From: Hyphomonas sediminis
Lineage (GTDB): Bacteria; Pseudomonadota; Alphaproteobacteria; Caulobacterales; Hyphomonadaceae
Reading direction: 5' to 3'
Assembly (NCBI RefSeq): GCF_019679475.1
Contig: NZ_JAIEZP010000001.1
Location: 1,364,001-1,428,000 of the forward strand
DNA length: 64,000 nt
Made by a program: the position numbers and the translations under genes. Numbering within the stretch: the first letter of the stretch is position 1; each line of letters opens with the position of its first letter. The notes below the pieces were generated by a model. That model searched no databases and was not told the origin of the DNA. It saw nothing but the letters and a program-made list of their open reading frames with translations. Below, piece after piece: positions 1-8,311 of this stretch.

Positions 1-542
1 AGTTCCATGGAATAGCCCATCACCATGTCGGCTGCGGTGAGCTGGTCACCGGCAAACCAAGTCGACTCGCCGAGGGCCTTTTCGATTTCGCGGAAGAGGG
101 CAGCCAGGCGCGGGCCGAAGAAGGCCTTGTCCAGCGCGGCGACGAGGGATTTTGCAATCGGCCGGGCGAAGAATGGCGCGCGCGTGGTCAGCGCCATCAT
201 GACGAACTTGTTGGTCAGCAGCGGCTGGAGGCTGCCTTGCGAGGTGTGGAACCAGAAGAGGTATTTCGCGCGCATCGGCGTGCCTGGTGCAGGGCGCAGG
301 CGGCCGTCATCATGCTTGTCGCAGATATAGTCGATGATGGCATTCGTCTCGGCGAGAACCAGATCGCCATCGGTGATCACGGGCGCGGTGCCGAGCGGCG
401 AGATGGCCTTGTAGGCAGCCGGCGCAAGGCGGGTCTGGGGATCACGGTCGTAGAGCTTGATCTCATACGGAACGCCCAATTCCTCCAGCAGCCAGAGAAT
501 GCGGATGGATTGGGACTTTTCGAGATGGTGAAGCGTGATCAT
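1..542 (-). CDS. glutathione S-transferase family protein (3' end cut by window edge)
   Basis: The minus strand reads open from an ATG at 542 to the window edge, giving about 180 residues without a stop. The protein starts MITLHHLEKSQSIRILWLLE, the thioredoxin-fold start of GSTs, and carries the cis-Pro segment GTAPVITDGDL followed by LAETNAIIDYI (glutathione gamma-Glu binding region). An all-alpha C-terminal domain follows (FARPIAKSLVAALDKAFFGPRL, then GDQLTAADMVMGYSME). The GST fold is clear. The substrate is not: it could be a maleylacetoacetate isomerase-like or detoxifying enzyme, but nothing visible decides this. The C-terminal 30 or so residues are outside the window. Confidence 0.88.
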   Translation of the reverse strand, partial: MITLHHLEKSQSIRILWLLEELGVPYEIKLYDRDPQTRLAPAAYKAISPLGTAPVITDGDLVLAETNAIIDYICDKHDDGRLRPAPGTPMRAKYLFWFHTSQGSLQPLLTNKFVMMALTTRAPFFARPIAKSLVAALDKAFFGPRLAALFREIEKALGESTWFAGDQLTAADMVMGYSME

Positions 543-652
543 GGGGTTCCTCCGGCCGGTTTGCGCCAACGTAACAGCTAGTGCGCAAAGGCGCACCGGC
601 CAGAGGACAATGGATAATTCAGGCGCCCGGCCCCCGAAGGAGCTGGGCGGGA

Positions 653-2617
653 TTATTCAAGTTCCAGAACTTCCTTCAGGAACATGGTTTCTGCTTCGCG
701 CTGGGCTTCCCGGTTGGACTTCTTCCGGAAGCCATGACCTTCATCCATCGCCATCATGAACCAGGCCGGGACACCGTTCGATTTGACGGCAGCAAGGATC
801 TGCTCTGCTTCCGTGTAAGGAACGCGGGGGTCATTATAGCCCTGGATGACAAAGAGCGGTTTGGAGATCTTCGACGCATTCTTCAGCGGCGAGATTTCGT
901 CGAAGAAAGCCGCAACGACAGGGTCGCGTTCATCGCCATATTCTGCGCGGCGGAGGTCCGCGCGGTAGCCTTCGGTGTTTTCAAGGAAGGTCTTGAAGTC
1001 TGAAATACCGACAATGTCGACGCCGGCGGCGAGGCGGTCGGCGTAGTCGATCATCGAGGCGAGGACCATGTAACCGCCATAGGAACCGCCATAGACGATG
1101 ACCTTGCTGGCATCTAGATCTGGCTGGGCTTCGACCCAGTCGAGCAGGGCGCCGATATCCTCAACCGATTTCTTGCGGTTAAGGCCGTTGTCCAGCGACA
1201 CGTAGGTTTTGCCATAGCCCGCGGACCCGCGAACGTTCGGAACGACAACGGCGAGGCCAAGCTCATTTGCCCAGTATTGGTAAGACGAAGAGAAGCCGGG
1301 GCGGGACTGGCCTTCGGGGCCGCCATGGATGGAGATGATGACGGGATGCGGGCCTTCGCTGGCGGGCTTGTAGATAAAGGCGGGGATGTCCATTCCCTCC
1401 GCATTCGGATAGTCGAACAGGGTGGGTTCCACGAAGTTTTCGGTGTTGAGGCCGCCGGTTTCCGCTTCGGTCCAACGCGTGAGGTTCAGCGTGGCCACGT
1501 CAAACGACCAGGCGTCTGCCGGGCTGATCGCCGAGTTGAAGGTAAAGCCGACATGGTTGCCGCTCGGCGAGTAAACAATGCCGGACGCAATCCCGACGGG
1601 CAGCGTGGGGCCGGGCCGCACCTGGCCGCTCTCGATATCCAGCAGGCGAATGGTGCCAAGGCCGCCTTCATTCAGCGTGAAGGCAACGGTCTTTCCATCC
1701 GGAGAGAGATCCCAGTCGGAAACGCCCCAGTTGATGTCTGCGGTATAGTTGGTAACACCGCCATCGGGCGCAATACGGACGAGGTTTGTGAATTCGCTGT
1801 CCTTGTCGGTGGCGGTGAGGACGGAACCGTCTGGCAGCAACGCGCCGCCGGAATAGGCGACCGTATCGTCAGGGTTCACCTGCGTCGTCTCGCCGGAGGC
1901 GACATCCAGAACGAAGAGGCGGCTCTCCGAGATGGAGATGTAGCGCTGGAGCAGCAGTTTCGATCCGTCATTGGACCAATCTACCGGGCCAGTTGCGCCT
2001 TCGCCTTCCAGCGCGACGCGCACGCTGGCGGCGTCGGCCGGGTTGCCGACGATGATGTCGTTGTTGGGGTCGCCGGGATTGGTGCGTGCCCAGGCGGCCT
2101 GGGAGCCATCGTCAGACCAAAGAGCGCCGCCATTGCGGGTGCCTGGCTCAGTGAAGCGGGTGATGACGCCGGTTTCGAGATCGAAGCGGTAGCCTTGGTA
2201 GTATTCGTCACCGCCTTTATCGCGGGCGAACAGGAAAGCGCCGCCTTCCGGGCTGACAGTGGCATTGCCCACCGGCTCGTCAAAGAAGGTGAGCTGCTTG
2301 CGGGCGCCGCCGGGCGAGTTCACTTCGTGGACCTGGTTGGTGTCTGCAAAGCGCGTGGTGATGAGAATGCCGCCATCGCCGGTCCAGTCGAGGAAGCCAT
2401 GGCTGCGGACATTCTCGTAGGCGCTTAGGCGGTCGGACACTTCCGACGGAATGGCAGGGATGGATTCCAGGACGAGATTGCCCTGCGTGACCCGTTCGAC
2501 CGCCGCCGGGGCGGTAACTGTTTCGGTGACCGGGGCGGCGGGCGCGGCTGAAGTCTGGGCGCAGGCGGTGAGAATGAGCGCAAGGGCGCTGGCGGCGGTG
2601 AGGCTGCGTCGGGTCAT
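653..2617 (-). CDS. S9 family prolyl oligopeptidase-type peptidase, predicted lipoprotein
   Basis: 654-residue serine peptidase. The N-terminus is a lipoprotein signal (MTRRSLTAASALALILTAC, lipobox LTAC), so the enzyme is predicted to be exported and lipid-anchored. Residues about 60-380 have repeated beta-propeller (PD40-like) blades such as GDGGILITTRFADTNQVHEV and SPDGKTVAFT. The C-terminal alpha/beta-hydrolase domain has the nucleophile elbow GGSYGGYM (Ser near 512), the acid in GYNDPRVPYTEAEQ (near 596) and the His in MDEGHGFRKK (near 625). This is the acylaminoacyl-peptidase/dipeptidyl-peptidase type of S9. Peptide substrate is unknown. It is divergent from the phosphodiesterase gene at 2768. 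Confidence 0.93.
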   Translation of the reverse strand: MTRRSLTAASALALILTACAQTSAAPAAPVTETVTAPAAVERVTQGNLVLESIPAIPSEVSDRLSAYENVRSHGFLDWTGDGGILITTRFADTNQVHEVNSPGGARKQLTFFDEPVGNATVSPEGGAFLFARDKGGDEYYQGYRFDLETGVITRFTEPGTRNGGALWSDDGSQAAWARTNPGDPNNDIIVGNPADAASVRVALEGEGATGPVDWSNDGSKLLLQRYISISESRLFVLDVASGETTQVNPDDTVAYSGGALLPDGSVLTATDKDSEFTNLVRIAPDGGVTNYTADINWGVSDWDLSPDGKTVAFTLNEGGLGTIRLLDIESGQVRPGPTLPVGIASGIVYSPSGNHVGFTFNSAISPADAWSFDVATLNLTRWTEAETGGLNTENFVEPTLFDYPNAEGMDIPAFIYKPASEGPHPVIISIHGGPEGQSRPGFSSSYQYWANELGLAVVVPNVRGSAGYGKTYVSLDNGLNRKKSVEDIGALLDWVEAQPDLDASKVIVYGGSYGGYMVLASMIDYADRLAAGVDIVGISDFKTFLENTEGYRADLRRAEYGDERDPVVAAFFDEISPLKNASKISKPLFVIQGYNDPRVPYTEAEQILAAVKSNGVPAWFMMAMDEGHGFRKKSNREAQREAETMFLKEVLELE

Positions 2618-2767
2618 TTCGGTTTCCCCATCAGTGGTTTTTCATGAAACTTGTTTAGAGGCATCTGCCGCGAGGTCACGCCTTTTTCAGTGAAGGGGCT
2701 TCACACTGCCGGTACATTCAGCGTCTAAAGCGGAACCGAAAATTCACGCAGCGCGAAGGAACGAGGC

Positions 2768-4117
2768 ATGGGCTCGTTAAAATCATTCACCGTTTCGATT
2801 CTGGTGGCGGGCCTGCTGGCCGCGTGCCAATCGCCAAAGACTGAAGTGCCTCCGCCGGCCTCGCTGACATCACCGCAGATTGAAGCCCCAAGCGCGCCGG
2901 AGCCCATGATGGTCGACGCGCCGCCGCTGGTGCTGATGATCGGCCTGGATGGCCTCAACGCCCCGATGATCGACCGGTGGGACGCGCCCAACCTCAAGGC
3001 ACTGGCCGCGCGCGGCGTACGCGCCGAGGGAATGTATCCGGTAATGCCATCGGTGACCTTCGTGAACTTCTATTCGCTGGCGACCGGGCTTTACCCGAAA
3101 CATCACGGTATGGTGGAAAACTACCCCTACGACAAAGTTGCCAAGGAGCAGTTCGACCGCGCAGCGGGGCCTCAGCAAGAGCGCTGGTGGCAGGGCGAGC
3201 CGATCTGGGTGACTGCCGAGAAGCAGGGCCTGCCAACCTCGATCATGTTCTGGCTGGGATCTGAAGTGGCCCATGATGGCGTGCGCCCGACGCGCTGGAC
3301 GCCTTATGAGCACAACAAGCCCTACCAGGACCGCGTGGATGAAGTGCTGGCCTGGTATGATGCGCCGGAAGCTGAGTTGCCGCGGTTCGCAGCGGTGTAT
3401 TTCGACCGGGTGGACACGGCAGCGCATTATTTCGGGCCAATGTCCGAGAAGGCGAAAGAGGCTGTTGCCGAGGTAGATGGTTATGTCGGCCAGCTGGTGG
3501 AGGGTATTCGCCAGCGCGGCCTGCTGGCGCGGACGACCATCATCGTCGTTTCTGACCATGGCATGGTCTGGGTGAACCCGGACAAGGTGCTGGATATCGG
3601 TGAGTTTATCGACCTGAAGCAGCTGACCGTGCCGCAGTTCAATGGGCCTTATGGCGGCTCGAACCACCCCTTCCTGCACATCTATGGCGAAGGCGAAGCG
3701 CTGGAAAAGGCCTATGAGGGACTGAAAGACTTCGACGAGCACATCCACGTCTACAAGCGCGGCGAGATGCCGGAGCATTATCACTTCGACCACCCGACGC
3801 GCGGGCCGGACGTGTTCGTTGTGGCTGATCCGGGCTGGTCTGTGCGCAATGCCAATGTGGGCGGATGGCGCGCGCCGATCCCTGGCCAGCATGGCTACGA
3901 CAATTACGATCCGACGATGGCAGCGACCTTCATCGGCGCTGGCTCGATCTTCCCGCAAGGCGTAACGGCGGCGCCGTTCGAGAACGTCAACGTTTACAGC
4001 TTCATCGCCTGCGCGCTGCACCTCACGCCGGCGGAAACGGATGGCGATCCGGACGTGGTCGAGCGCGTGACTGGCGGCCGCTGCCCAGCCTCAATTGTGC
4101 GGAAGGCTCAGGAATAG
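2768..4117 (+). CDS. type I phosphodiesterase/nucleotide pyrophosphatase (NPP-like) lipoprotein
   Basis: 449 residues. The signal peptide ends in LLAAC (lipobox), predicting an exported lipoprotein. The alkaline-phosphatase-superfamily metal site is visible: IGLDGLNAP (Asp near 60), nucleophile Thr in PSVTFVNFYSLATGLYPKHHG (near 97; this is the NPP active-site context), VSDHGMVWV (Asp/His near 262) and GQHGYDN (His near 374). This fits the PF01663 ectonucleotide pyrophosphatase/phosphodiesterase family, which cleaves phosphodiester or pyrophosphate bonds. The start has a GGAACGAGG-type ribosome site just upstream. The 3' end overlaps the convergent PLP-enzyme gene by 10 nt. The natural substrate cannot be read from sequence. 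Confidence 0.92.
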   Translation: MGSLKSFTVSILVAGLLAACQSPKTEVPPPASLTSPQIEAPSAPEPMMVDAPPLVLMIGLDGLNAPMIDRWDAPNLKALAARGVRAEGMYPVMPSVTFVNFYSLATGLYPKHHGMVENYPYDKVAKEQFDRAAGPQQERWWQGEPIWVTAEKQGLPTSIMFWLGSEVAHDGVRPTRWTPYEHNKPYQDRVDEVLAWYDAPEAELPRFAAVYFDRVDTAAHYFGPMSEKAKEAVAEVDGYVGQLVEGIRQRGLLARTTIIVVSDHGMVWVNPDKVLDIGEFIDLKQLTVPQFNGPYGGSNHPFLHIYGEGEALEKAYEGLKDFDEHIHVYKRGEMPEHYHFDHPTRGPDVFVVADPGWSVRNANVGGWRAPIPGQHGYDNYDPTMAATFIGAGSIFPQGVTAAPFENVNVYSFIACALHLTPAETDGDPDVVERVTGGRCPASIVRKAQE

Positions 4118-5346
4118 CGGGCTTCGACTTTAGGACCGGCATCACCGACCCTGACGGCATCGAGACATTCAGCGAGGTCGCGGAGATAATCATCCGCGAC
4201 TTCTGCATGTTTGGGCGACAGCATCAGGTGAAGGCTGGGCGGCTCGACTGTGAAGGACGTGAACCAGCCGCGATGGCGCATGGCGCTGTAGAGGGCGAGC
4301 GTATCTGCATCCGGGTGGCGGAAGGCAATGAGGCCGAGCAGGGGGCGGCCGAGCACTTCAAAGCCCAGGGCTTTGACGCCGTCTTCGATGCGCTGCCGCG
4401 TCTGGCAGACGAGGCCCTGTTTCTCACGGTAGCCGGAAACCCCGAGCACATTCATCACTGCCCAGGCCGCCGAGATGGCGCCGCCGGGGCGCGTGCCCGC
4501 GAGCGTTGGCGTTTTCATCGGCGCGCCGGACCAGTCGCTGAGGGTGAAGGGCATGTGCTTGTAAAGCTCCGCCGAGCGGAAGAGGACGGTGGAGGCGCCC
4601 TTGGCGCAGTAGCCGTATTTGTGCAGGTCCGCGCTCATCGATTTGACGGCAGGAATCGCAAAGTCGAAGTCGGGAACGGCCACGCCGTTCATGCGGGCGA
4701 AGGGCGCGAAGTAGCCACCGACACAGGCGTCGACATGCAGCCAGACATCCTTTTCTTCGGCGACCTTGCCCAGTTCCGCGATGGGGTCGATGATTCCATG
4801 AGGAAAGTTGGGCGCTGAGCCGACCATCATGATCGTGTTGGCATCGATGGCGGCGGCCATGGCGGCAGGATCGGCCTCATAGCTGCCATCAGTCTTGAGG
4901 GGAACCGAGCGAATCTCGATGTCCATCAGCATTGCAGCCTTGTGGAAGGCGAGGTGGCCGGAGCGGGGAATGACGATATTGTGATTGCCCTGCGAGCGGC
5001 TTTTGGCGCGAGCAAAGTCACGCGCGGTCTTCATCGCCATCGTGATCGAATCGGTGCCACCGGAGGTGATCGCGCCGGTAGATCCTTCCGGGCCACCGAG
5101 CAGGCCGAGCGCCATGGAGATCACATCCTTCTCCATCTGCGCGAGCGAGGGAAAGGCGAGGGGACCAAGGCCATTCTCCGCCATGAACATTCCATACGCT
5201 TCGTGTTGAAGCGCGTGCACATCCTCGCCTGCGTTGAAGATGTAGACGGCGGTCTTCCCGTCGCGCCACGCCACATCGCCCGTGCCGCGCGAGATCATTT
5301 CGGCGCGTACATCTTCCCAGGCGCGTCCCTCTGCCGGCATGTGCAT
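4108..5346 (-). CDS. PLP-dependent decarboxylase/lyase, sphingosine-1-phosphate-lyase-like (group II decarboxylase)
   Basis: 412 residues from the ATG at 5346, chosen because AGGAGG sits 7 nt upstream; an open frame continues to 5493 but has no such site. The Schiff-base Lys is in DLHKYGYCAKGAS (near 243), preceded by the PLP-binding Asp in WLHVDACVGGYFAPF and GSAPNFPHGIID. This arrangement is that of DOPA-decarboxylase/glutamate-decarboxylase/S1P-lyase enzymes; GGTDSITMAMK and YGYCAKG are closest to the S1P-lyase-like branch. The substrate is not determinable. A perfect 20-bp palindrome lies 41 nt upstream of the start (5387-5406). Confidence 0.9.
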   Translation of the reverse strand: MHMPAEGRAWEDVRAEMISRGTGDVAWRDGKTAVYIFNAGEDVHALQHEAYGMFMAENGLGPLAFPSLAQMEKDVISMALGLLGGPEGSTGAITSGGTDSITMAMKTARDFARAKSRSQGNHNIVIPRSGHLAFHKAAMLMDIEIRSVPLKTDGSYEADPAAMAAAIDANTIMMVGSAPNFPHGIIDPIAELGKVAEEKDVWLHVDACVGGYFAPFARMNGVAVPDFDFAIPAVKSMSADLHKYGYCAKGASTVLFRSAELYKHMPFTLSDWSGAPMKTPTLAGTRPGGAISAAWAVMNVLGVSGYREKQGLVCQTRQRIEDGVKALGFEVLGRPLLGLIAFRHPDADTLALYSAMRHRGWFTSFTVEPPSLHLMLSPKHAEVADDYLRDLAECLDAVRVGDAGPKVEARYS

Positions 5347-5386
5347 CTGCGTTCCTCCTCTTTTCCCGGAAGAGTAGGGGCTAACT

Positions 5387-5406
5387 AACAGGCTGGCCAG
5401 CCTGTT
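5387..5406. promoter_or_regulatory. perfect 20-bp palindrome, candidate operator
   Basis: AACAGGCTGGCCAGCCTGTT is exactly self-complementary and is flanked by GGGGC (5377-5381) and GCCCC (5407-5411). It lies in the 199-bp divergent interval between the PLP decarboxylase (start 5346, minus) and sspB (start 5546, plus). The size and position suit a TetR/GntR-type homodimer site; no cognate regulator gene is adjacent. A hairpin in a 5' leader is the alternative. Confidence 0.55.
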
Positions 5407-5545
5407 GCCCCCTGTAGCGGTGTCACCGGAAAAGCGCTGGGGAAAAGAAAAACCTCGCCCGTTGTGCGAAGCCCGTTGCGGGGGTAAAGCCACCGCCTTA
5501 CTTTGTGACGGAAACGAAAAATTAACGGGGACTCTTGGCGCGAGT

Positions 5546-6016
5546 ATGACGGACTATATCGGTTATGAAGCGCTCTCCCAGGCAGCCATGCGCGGCGTCG
5601 TCCGCGAAGCGTTGCGCCGGGCGAAGGTCAATGGCGGTCTTCCGGGCGAGCACCATTTCTACATCTCCTTCCGAACCCGCGCTCCGGGCGTGAAGATTGC
5701 GCCGCATCTCATGCAGCGTTTCCCGGAAGAAATGACGATTGTGATCCAGCACCAGTTCTGGGACATGGAAGTTCATGACGGCCATTTCGAGGTCGTGCTG
5801 AAATTCTCGGGCGTGCCGCAGCATCTTTCCATCCCGCTCGCGGCGATCACGCGCTTCGTCGACCCGTCGGTGAATTTTGGCATCGCGTTCGAAGCCCAGA
5901 CCAAGGACTCAGGCGTCATTGCCCCGGCGACTGCCGCACCGGTAGAAGAGCCTGAGCCCACGCCCAAAGCGGCGGGCGATACCGTCGTGAGCCTCGACGC
6001 CTTCCGGCGCAAATAG
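5546..6016 (+). CDS. sspB: SspB family ClpXP adaptor
   Basis: 156 residues from the ATG at 5546 (MTDYIGYEALSQAAM). The conserved core includes HHFYISFRTRAPGVKIAPHLMQRFPEEMTIVIQHQFWDMEV and FSGVPQHLSIPLAAITRFVDPSVNFGIAF, typical of the SspB fold that binds ssrA-tagged peptides. The C-terminal tail is acidic and Pro/Ala-rich, then ends in VVSLDAFRRK; this is the flexible arm with a C-terminal basic/hydrophobic module that docks to the ClpX N-domain in the family. The expected role is delivering substrates to ClpXP in the cytoplasm. It is followed 11 nt later by a thioesterase gene. Confidence 0.92.
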   Translation: MTDYIGYEALSQAAMRGVVREALRRAKVNGGLPGEHHFYISFRTRAPGVKIAPHLMQRFPEEMTIVIQHQFWDMEVHDGHFEVVLKFSGVPQHLSIPLAAITRFVDPSVNFGIAFEAQTKDSGVIAPATAAPVEEPEPTPKAAGDTVVSLDAFRRK

Positions 6017-6026
6017 GGCCGGACCG

Positions 6027-6479
6027 TTGAGTGCAGACGAGAAACCCCGCGTCTCTGACGCAGAGATGCTGGCCCGCTTCCAAGGCTCCAAAAAACGCCC
6101 GCCCTGTTCCGATACGTTGGGCATGCGCCTGGCGGATCTGAGCCAGGAAAAGCAATGGGTGAAGATGGAGTTCGATGTGTCTCCGTCTTTCGCCAACCCG
6201 ACCGGCGCTGTGCAGGGCGGTTTCATTGCGGCGATGCTGGATGAGGCGATGTCGACGGCGGTGATCATCGCCTCCAACGTGACGATGACGGCGCCGACGC
6301 TGGAAATGAAGACGAGCTATCTGCGCCGCCTCATGCCCGGCAAGGCCAGCGTGGAAGCGCGCATCCTGAAGCTCGGCAAATCTGCTGCCTTCATGGAAGC
6401 CGATTGTTTCGATGCCGATGGCGAACTTGTGGCGCGGGCCACGGCGACGGCGATCCCGATGTTGTTCAAGCGCCTCTGA
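6027..6479 (+). CDS. PaaI/hotdog-fold thioesterase family protein
   Basis: 150 residues if the TTG at 6027 is used; the ATG at 6066 (MLARFQG) is an in-frame alternative. The hotdog signature is visible in NPTGAVQGGFIAAMLDEAMSTAVIIAS (the central helix with the catalytic Asp/Glu position) and TLEMKTSYLRRLMPGKASVEARILKLGKSAAFMEADCFD. This is the acyl-CoA thioesterase PaaI branch. It follows sspB by 11 nt and is probably co-transcribed. A hairpin (TCAGGG 6504-6509 / CCCTGA 6517-6522) lies just after the stop. The acyl substrate is unknown. Confidence 0.88.
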   Translation: MSADEKPRVSDAEMLARFQGSKKRPPCSDTLGMRLADLSQEKQWVKMEFDVSPSFANPTGAVQGGFIAAMLDEAMSTAVIIASNVTMTAPTLEMKTSYLRRLMPGKASVEARILKLGKSAAFMEADCFDADGELVARATATAIPMLFKRL

Positions 6480-6580
6480 TCGGGGCCAGCATCTGACGTA
6501 AGGTCAGGGGCGAAATCCCTGATCTTCAATGCTAAGCTTTCCTCATAAACGCTGGCGCAAGACCAGCCGGGAGGAACACT

Positions 6581-7807
6581 ATGGCAGACGACCAGCGCCC
6601 TTCGGGCGCCGTGCAATCCATTCTTGAACTGTCCGCTTTCAATCCGGTCGCGCGTGAGAACCCGCATCCGATGCTGAAATCCATGCGGGAGGACTGCCCT
6701 GTCTTCCGCGACGAGGCGGCGAAGGTCTGGTTGCTGTCGCGATACCGCGATGTGCGCGAAACGGTGAATGACCGCTCCTTCGTCCGCCATCCGACAAAAG
6801 CGGAAGAGGGCTCCTTGTCCGCCCGGTTTGTGGAGCAGCGTGAGGATCGGGGTACCAGCATCCTGTTTCTGGACGATCCCGACCATGCGCGCATCCGCCA
6901 GCCCCTCGCGAAGGCGTTCTACGCACGGATCAACGCCATGCGGCCGCAAATCGAGGCGATGATCGATGACATTATCGACAAGGCGCCTGTGTCAGGAACT
7001 TTCGACCTGATGGCGGAGATTGCGGTGCCGGTGCCTGTAATGGTGATTGCCCGCATCCTCGGCGTGGACGAGGACCGGTTGGACGATTTCCGGCAATGGT
7101 CCGAGGAGGTGATCCTGGGGCTCAATCCTGTTCGTACACCGGAAGAAGACGAAGCGCTGCTTCACGGCGCCTATGCGCTGGACGCGTATTTCGTGGAGCT
7201 GATGGAAGCCCGGCGGAAGGCGCCGCAGGATGACCTCGTTTCCGACATGGTGCAGCTGCAAGCCTCGGGCGAGGCGGATATTTCCGATGGCGAGCTGCGC
7301 AACAATCTTGAGGCGCTGCTGGTGGGCGGAAACCTGACAACAACCGACCTGATCGGGAACGGTGTGTGGCTTTTCCTGACAAATCCGGGACAGTTAGTGA
7401 CATTTCGGGACAATCCGGGACTCGCCAGTGCCGCAGTGGAGGAAGTCCTGCGCTTTGAGGCGCCGGTTTCGATCACCTCCCGCATCCTGCCGGACGACCG
7501 GGAGGTGGGCGGTTGCCCGATGAAGGCGCGCCAGCCGGTCTGGATGTCACTGGCCGGGGCCAACCGCGACCCGGATGTGTTTGAGGCGCCTGAAGTGTTC
7601 GACATCACCCATAAGCGAGCGAGCCATGTGGCGTTTGGCGGCGGGCCGCACATCTGTATCGGGGCGCCGCTGGCGCGGATCGAGGCGCGGCATGTGTATC
7701 TGAAATTGTTCGAGCGGTATCCGAACCTGAAGCTGGCAGAGCAGGAGCTGTCCTGGCGGTCGCTGCCCTTCTTCCGGGGGCTGGAGCGCCTGCAGGTGGA
7801 GGCCTAA
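6581..7807 (+). CDS. cytochrome P450
   Basis: 408 residues, the usual length of soluble bacterial P450s. The heme-ligand motif is AFGGGPHICIGAPLARIE with Cys near 359, the K-helix ExxR is EEVLR near 287, and the I-helix oxygen-activation segment is LLVGGNLTTTDLIGNG. There is no membrane anchor, so the enzyme is cytoplasmic and needs a separate ferredoxin/reductase pair, which is not next to it. GGGAGGAACACT precedes the ATG. The last 4 nt overlap the convergent rusA-like gene. Substrate unknown; CYP107/CYP153-type assignment would need comparison. Confidence 0.95.
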   Translation: MADDQRPSGAVQSILELSAFNPVARENPHPMLKSMREDCPVFRDEAAKVWLLSRYRDVRETVNDRSFVRHPTKAEEGSLSARFVEQREDRGTSILFLDDPDHARIRQPLAKAFYARINAMRPQIEAMIDDIIDKAPVSGTFDLMAEIAVPVPVMVIARILGVDEDRLDDFRQWSEEVILGLNPVRTPEEDEALLHGAYALDAYFVELMEARRKAPQDDLVSDMVQLQASGEADISDGELRNNLEALLVGGNLTTTDLIGNGVWLFLTNPGQLVTFRDNPGLASAAVEEVLRFEAPVSITSRILPDDREVGGCPMKARQPVWMSLAGANRDPDVFEAPEVFDITHKRASHVAFGGGPHICIGAPLARIEARHVYLKLFERYPNLKLAEQELSWRSLPFFRGLERLQVEA

Positions 7808-8181
7808 TCGCCCATCGCCTCGGCCCGCAGCCAGATGCCGTCGCGCTCTGCCTGCCGGCGCTCGACGAGGAGGCGGGCGACCTGGTGGTCGTCCTCGAAG
7901 ACATTGCCGGTCAGCGAGTCGAGGAGGGCCTTGGCGAGATTGTCGAGGTCCATCCAGGGCGCGGTGCCAGCATATTCCATGACGATGTGGACGCTGTAAT
8001 CGCCATATCCGGGACGCAGGCGGGGGAAGTCCTTGCGGAAGAATTCCTTGAGCAGCGTCTTGTAGTATTTGGTCTGGGTGGTGAGCCCCGTACACGAGAC
8101 TTCGAGCGCGCCATCTTCCGCGATGCGCGCGCGGACTTTGCCGGAGGAAATCCAATCAGCATCCATGCCGCGATTAGGCAT
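7804..8181 (-). CDS. RusA-like crossover junction endodeoxyribonuclease
   Basis: 125 residues. The segment MDLDNLAKALLDSLTGNVFE followed by DDHQV corresponds to the RusA active-site region, where paired Asp residues bind Mg2+ and a third Asp sits in the YEDDRQV-like strand. The length matches RusA (about 120 aa). The predicted role is resolving Holliday junctions. RusA genes are usually phage-borne; no other phage gene is visible here. The ATG at 8166 (MDADWISSG) is an alternative start. Overlaps the P450 stop by 4 nt and lies divergent from fumC. Confidence 0.78.
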   Translation of the reverse strand: MPNRGMDADWISSGKVRARIAEDGALEVSCTGLTTQTKYYKTLLKEFFRKDFPRLRPGYGDYSVHIVMEYAGTAPWMDLDNLAKALLDSLTGNVFEDDHQVARLLVERRQAERDGIWLRAEAMGD

Positions 8182-8311
8182 ATTGCAGGCCGGCAGGGAA
8201 GCCCGGAAATGCCGGTGCAGGCTGTGCGACCCTTGCCGGGCTTGATGACCCCGGAGTGGGGGGCTAAACCGCCCGGCGACATTGCTTCAGCTGAGCTTCA
8301 GGAGCCACTCC

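Noticed and set aside
1277..2428. 383-codon frame antisense to the S9 peptidase
   Set aside because: Same artefact: GC-skewed codon positions leave the opposite strand open; no motif or start signal.
7804..8181. Prophage remnant around the RusA-like gene
   Set aside because: Flanking genes are ordinary metabolic genes and no integrase, capsid, terminase or att-like repeats are visible.
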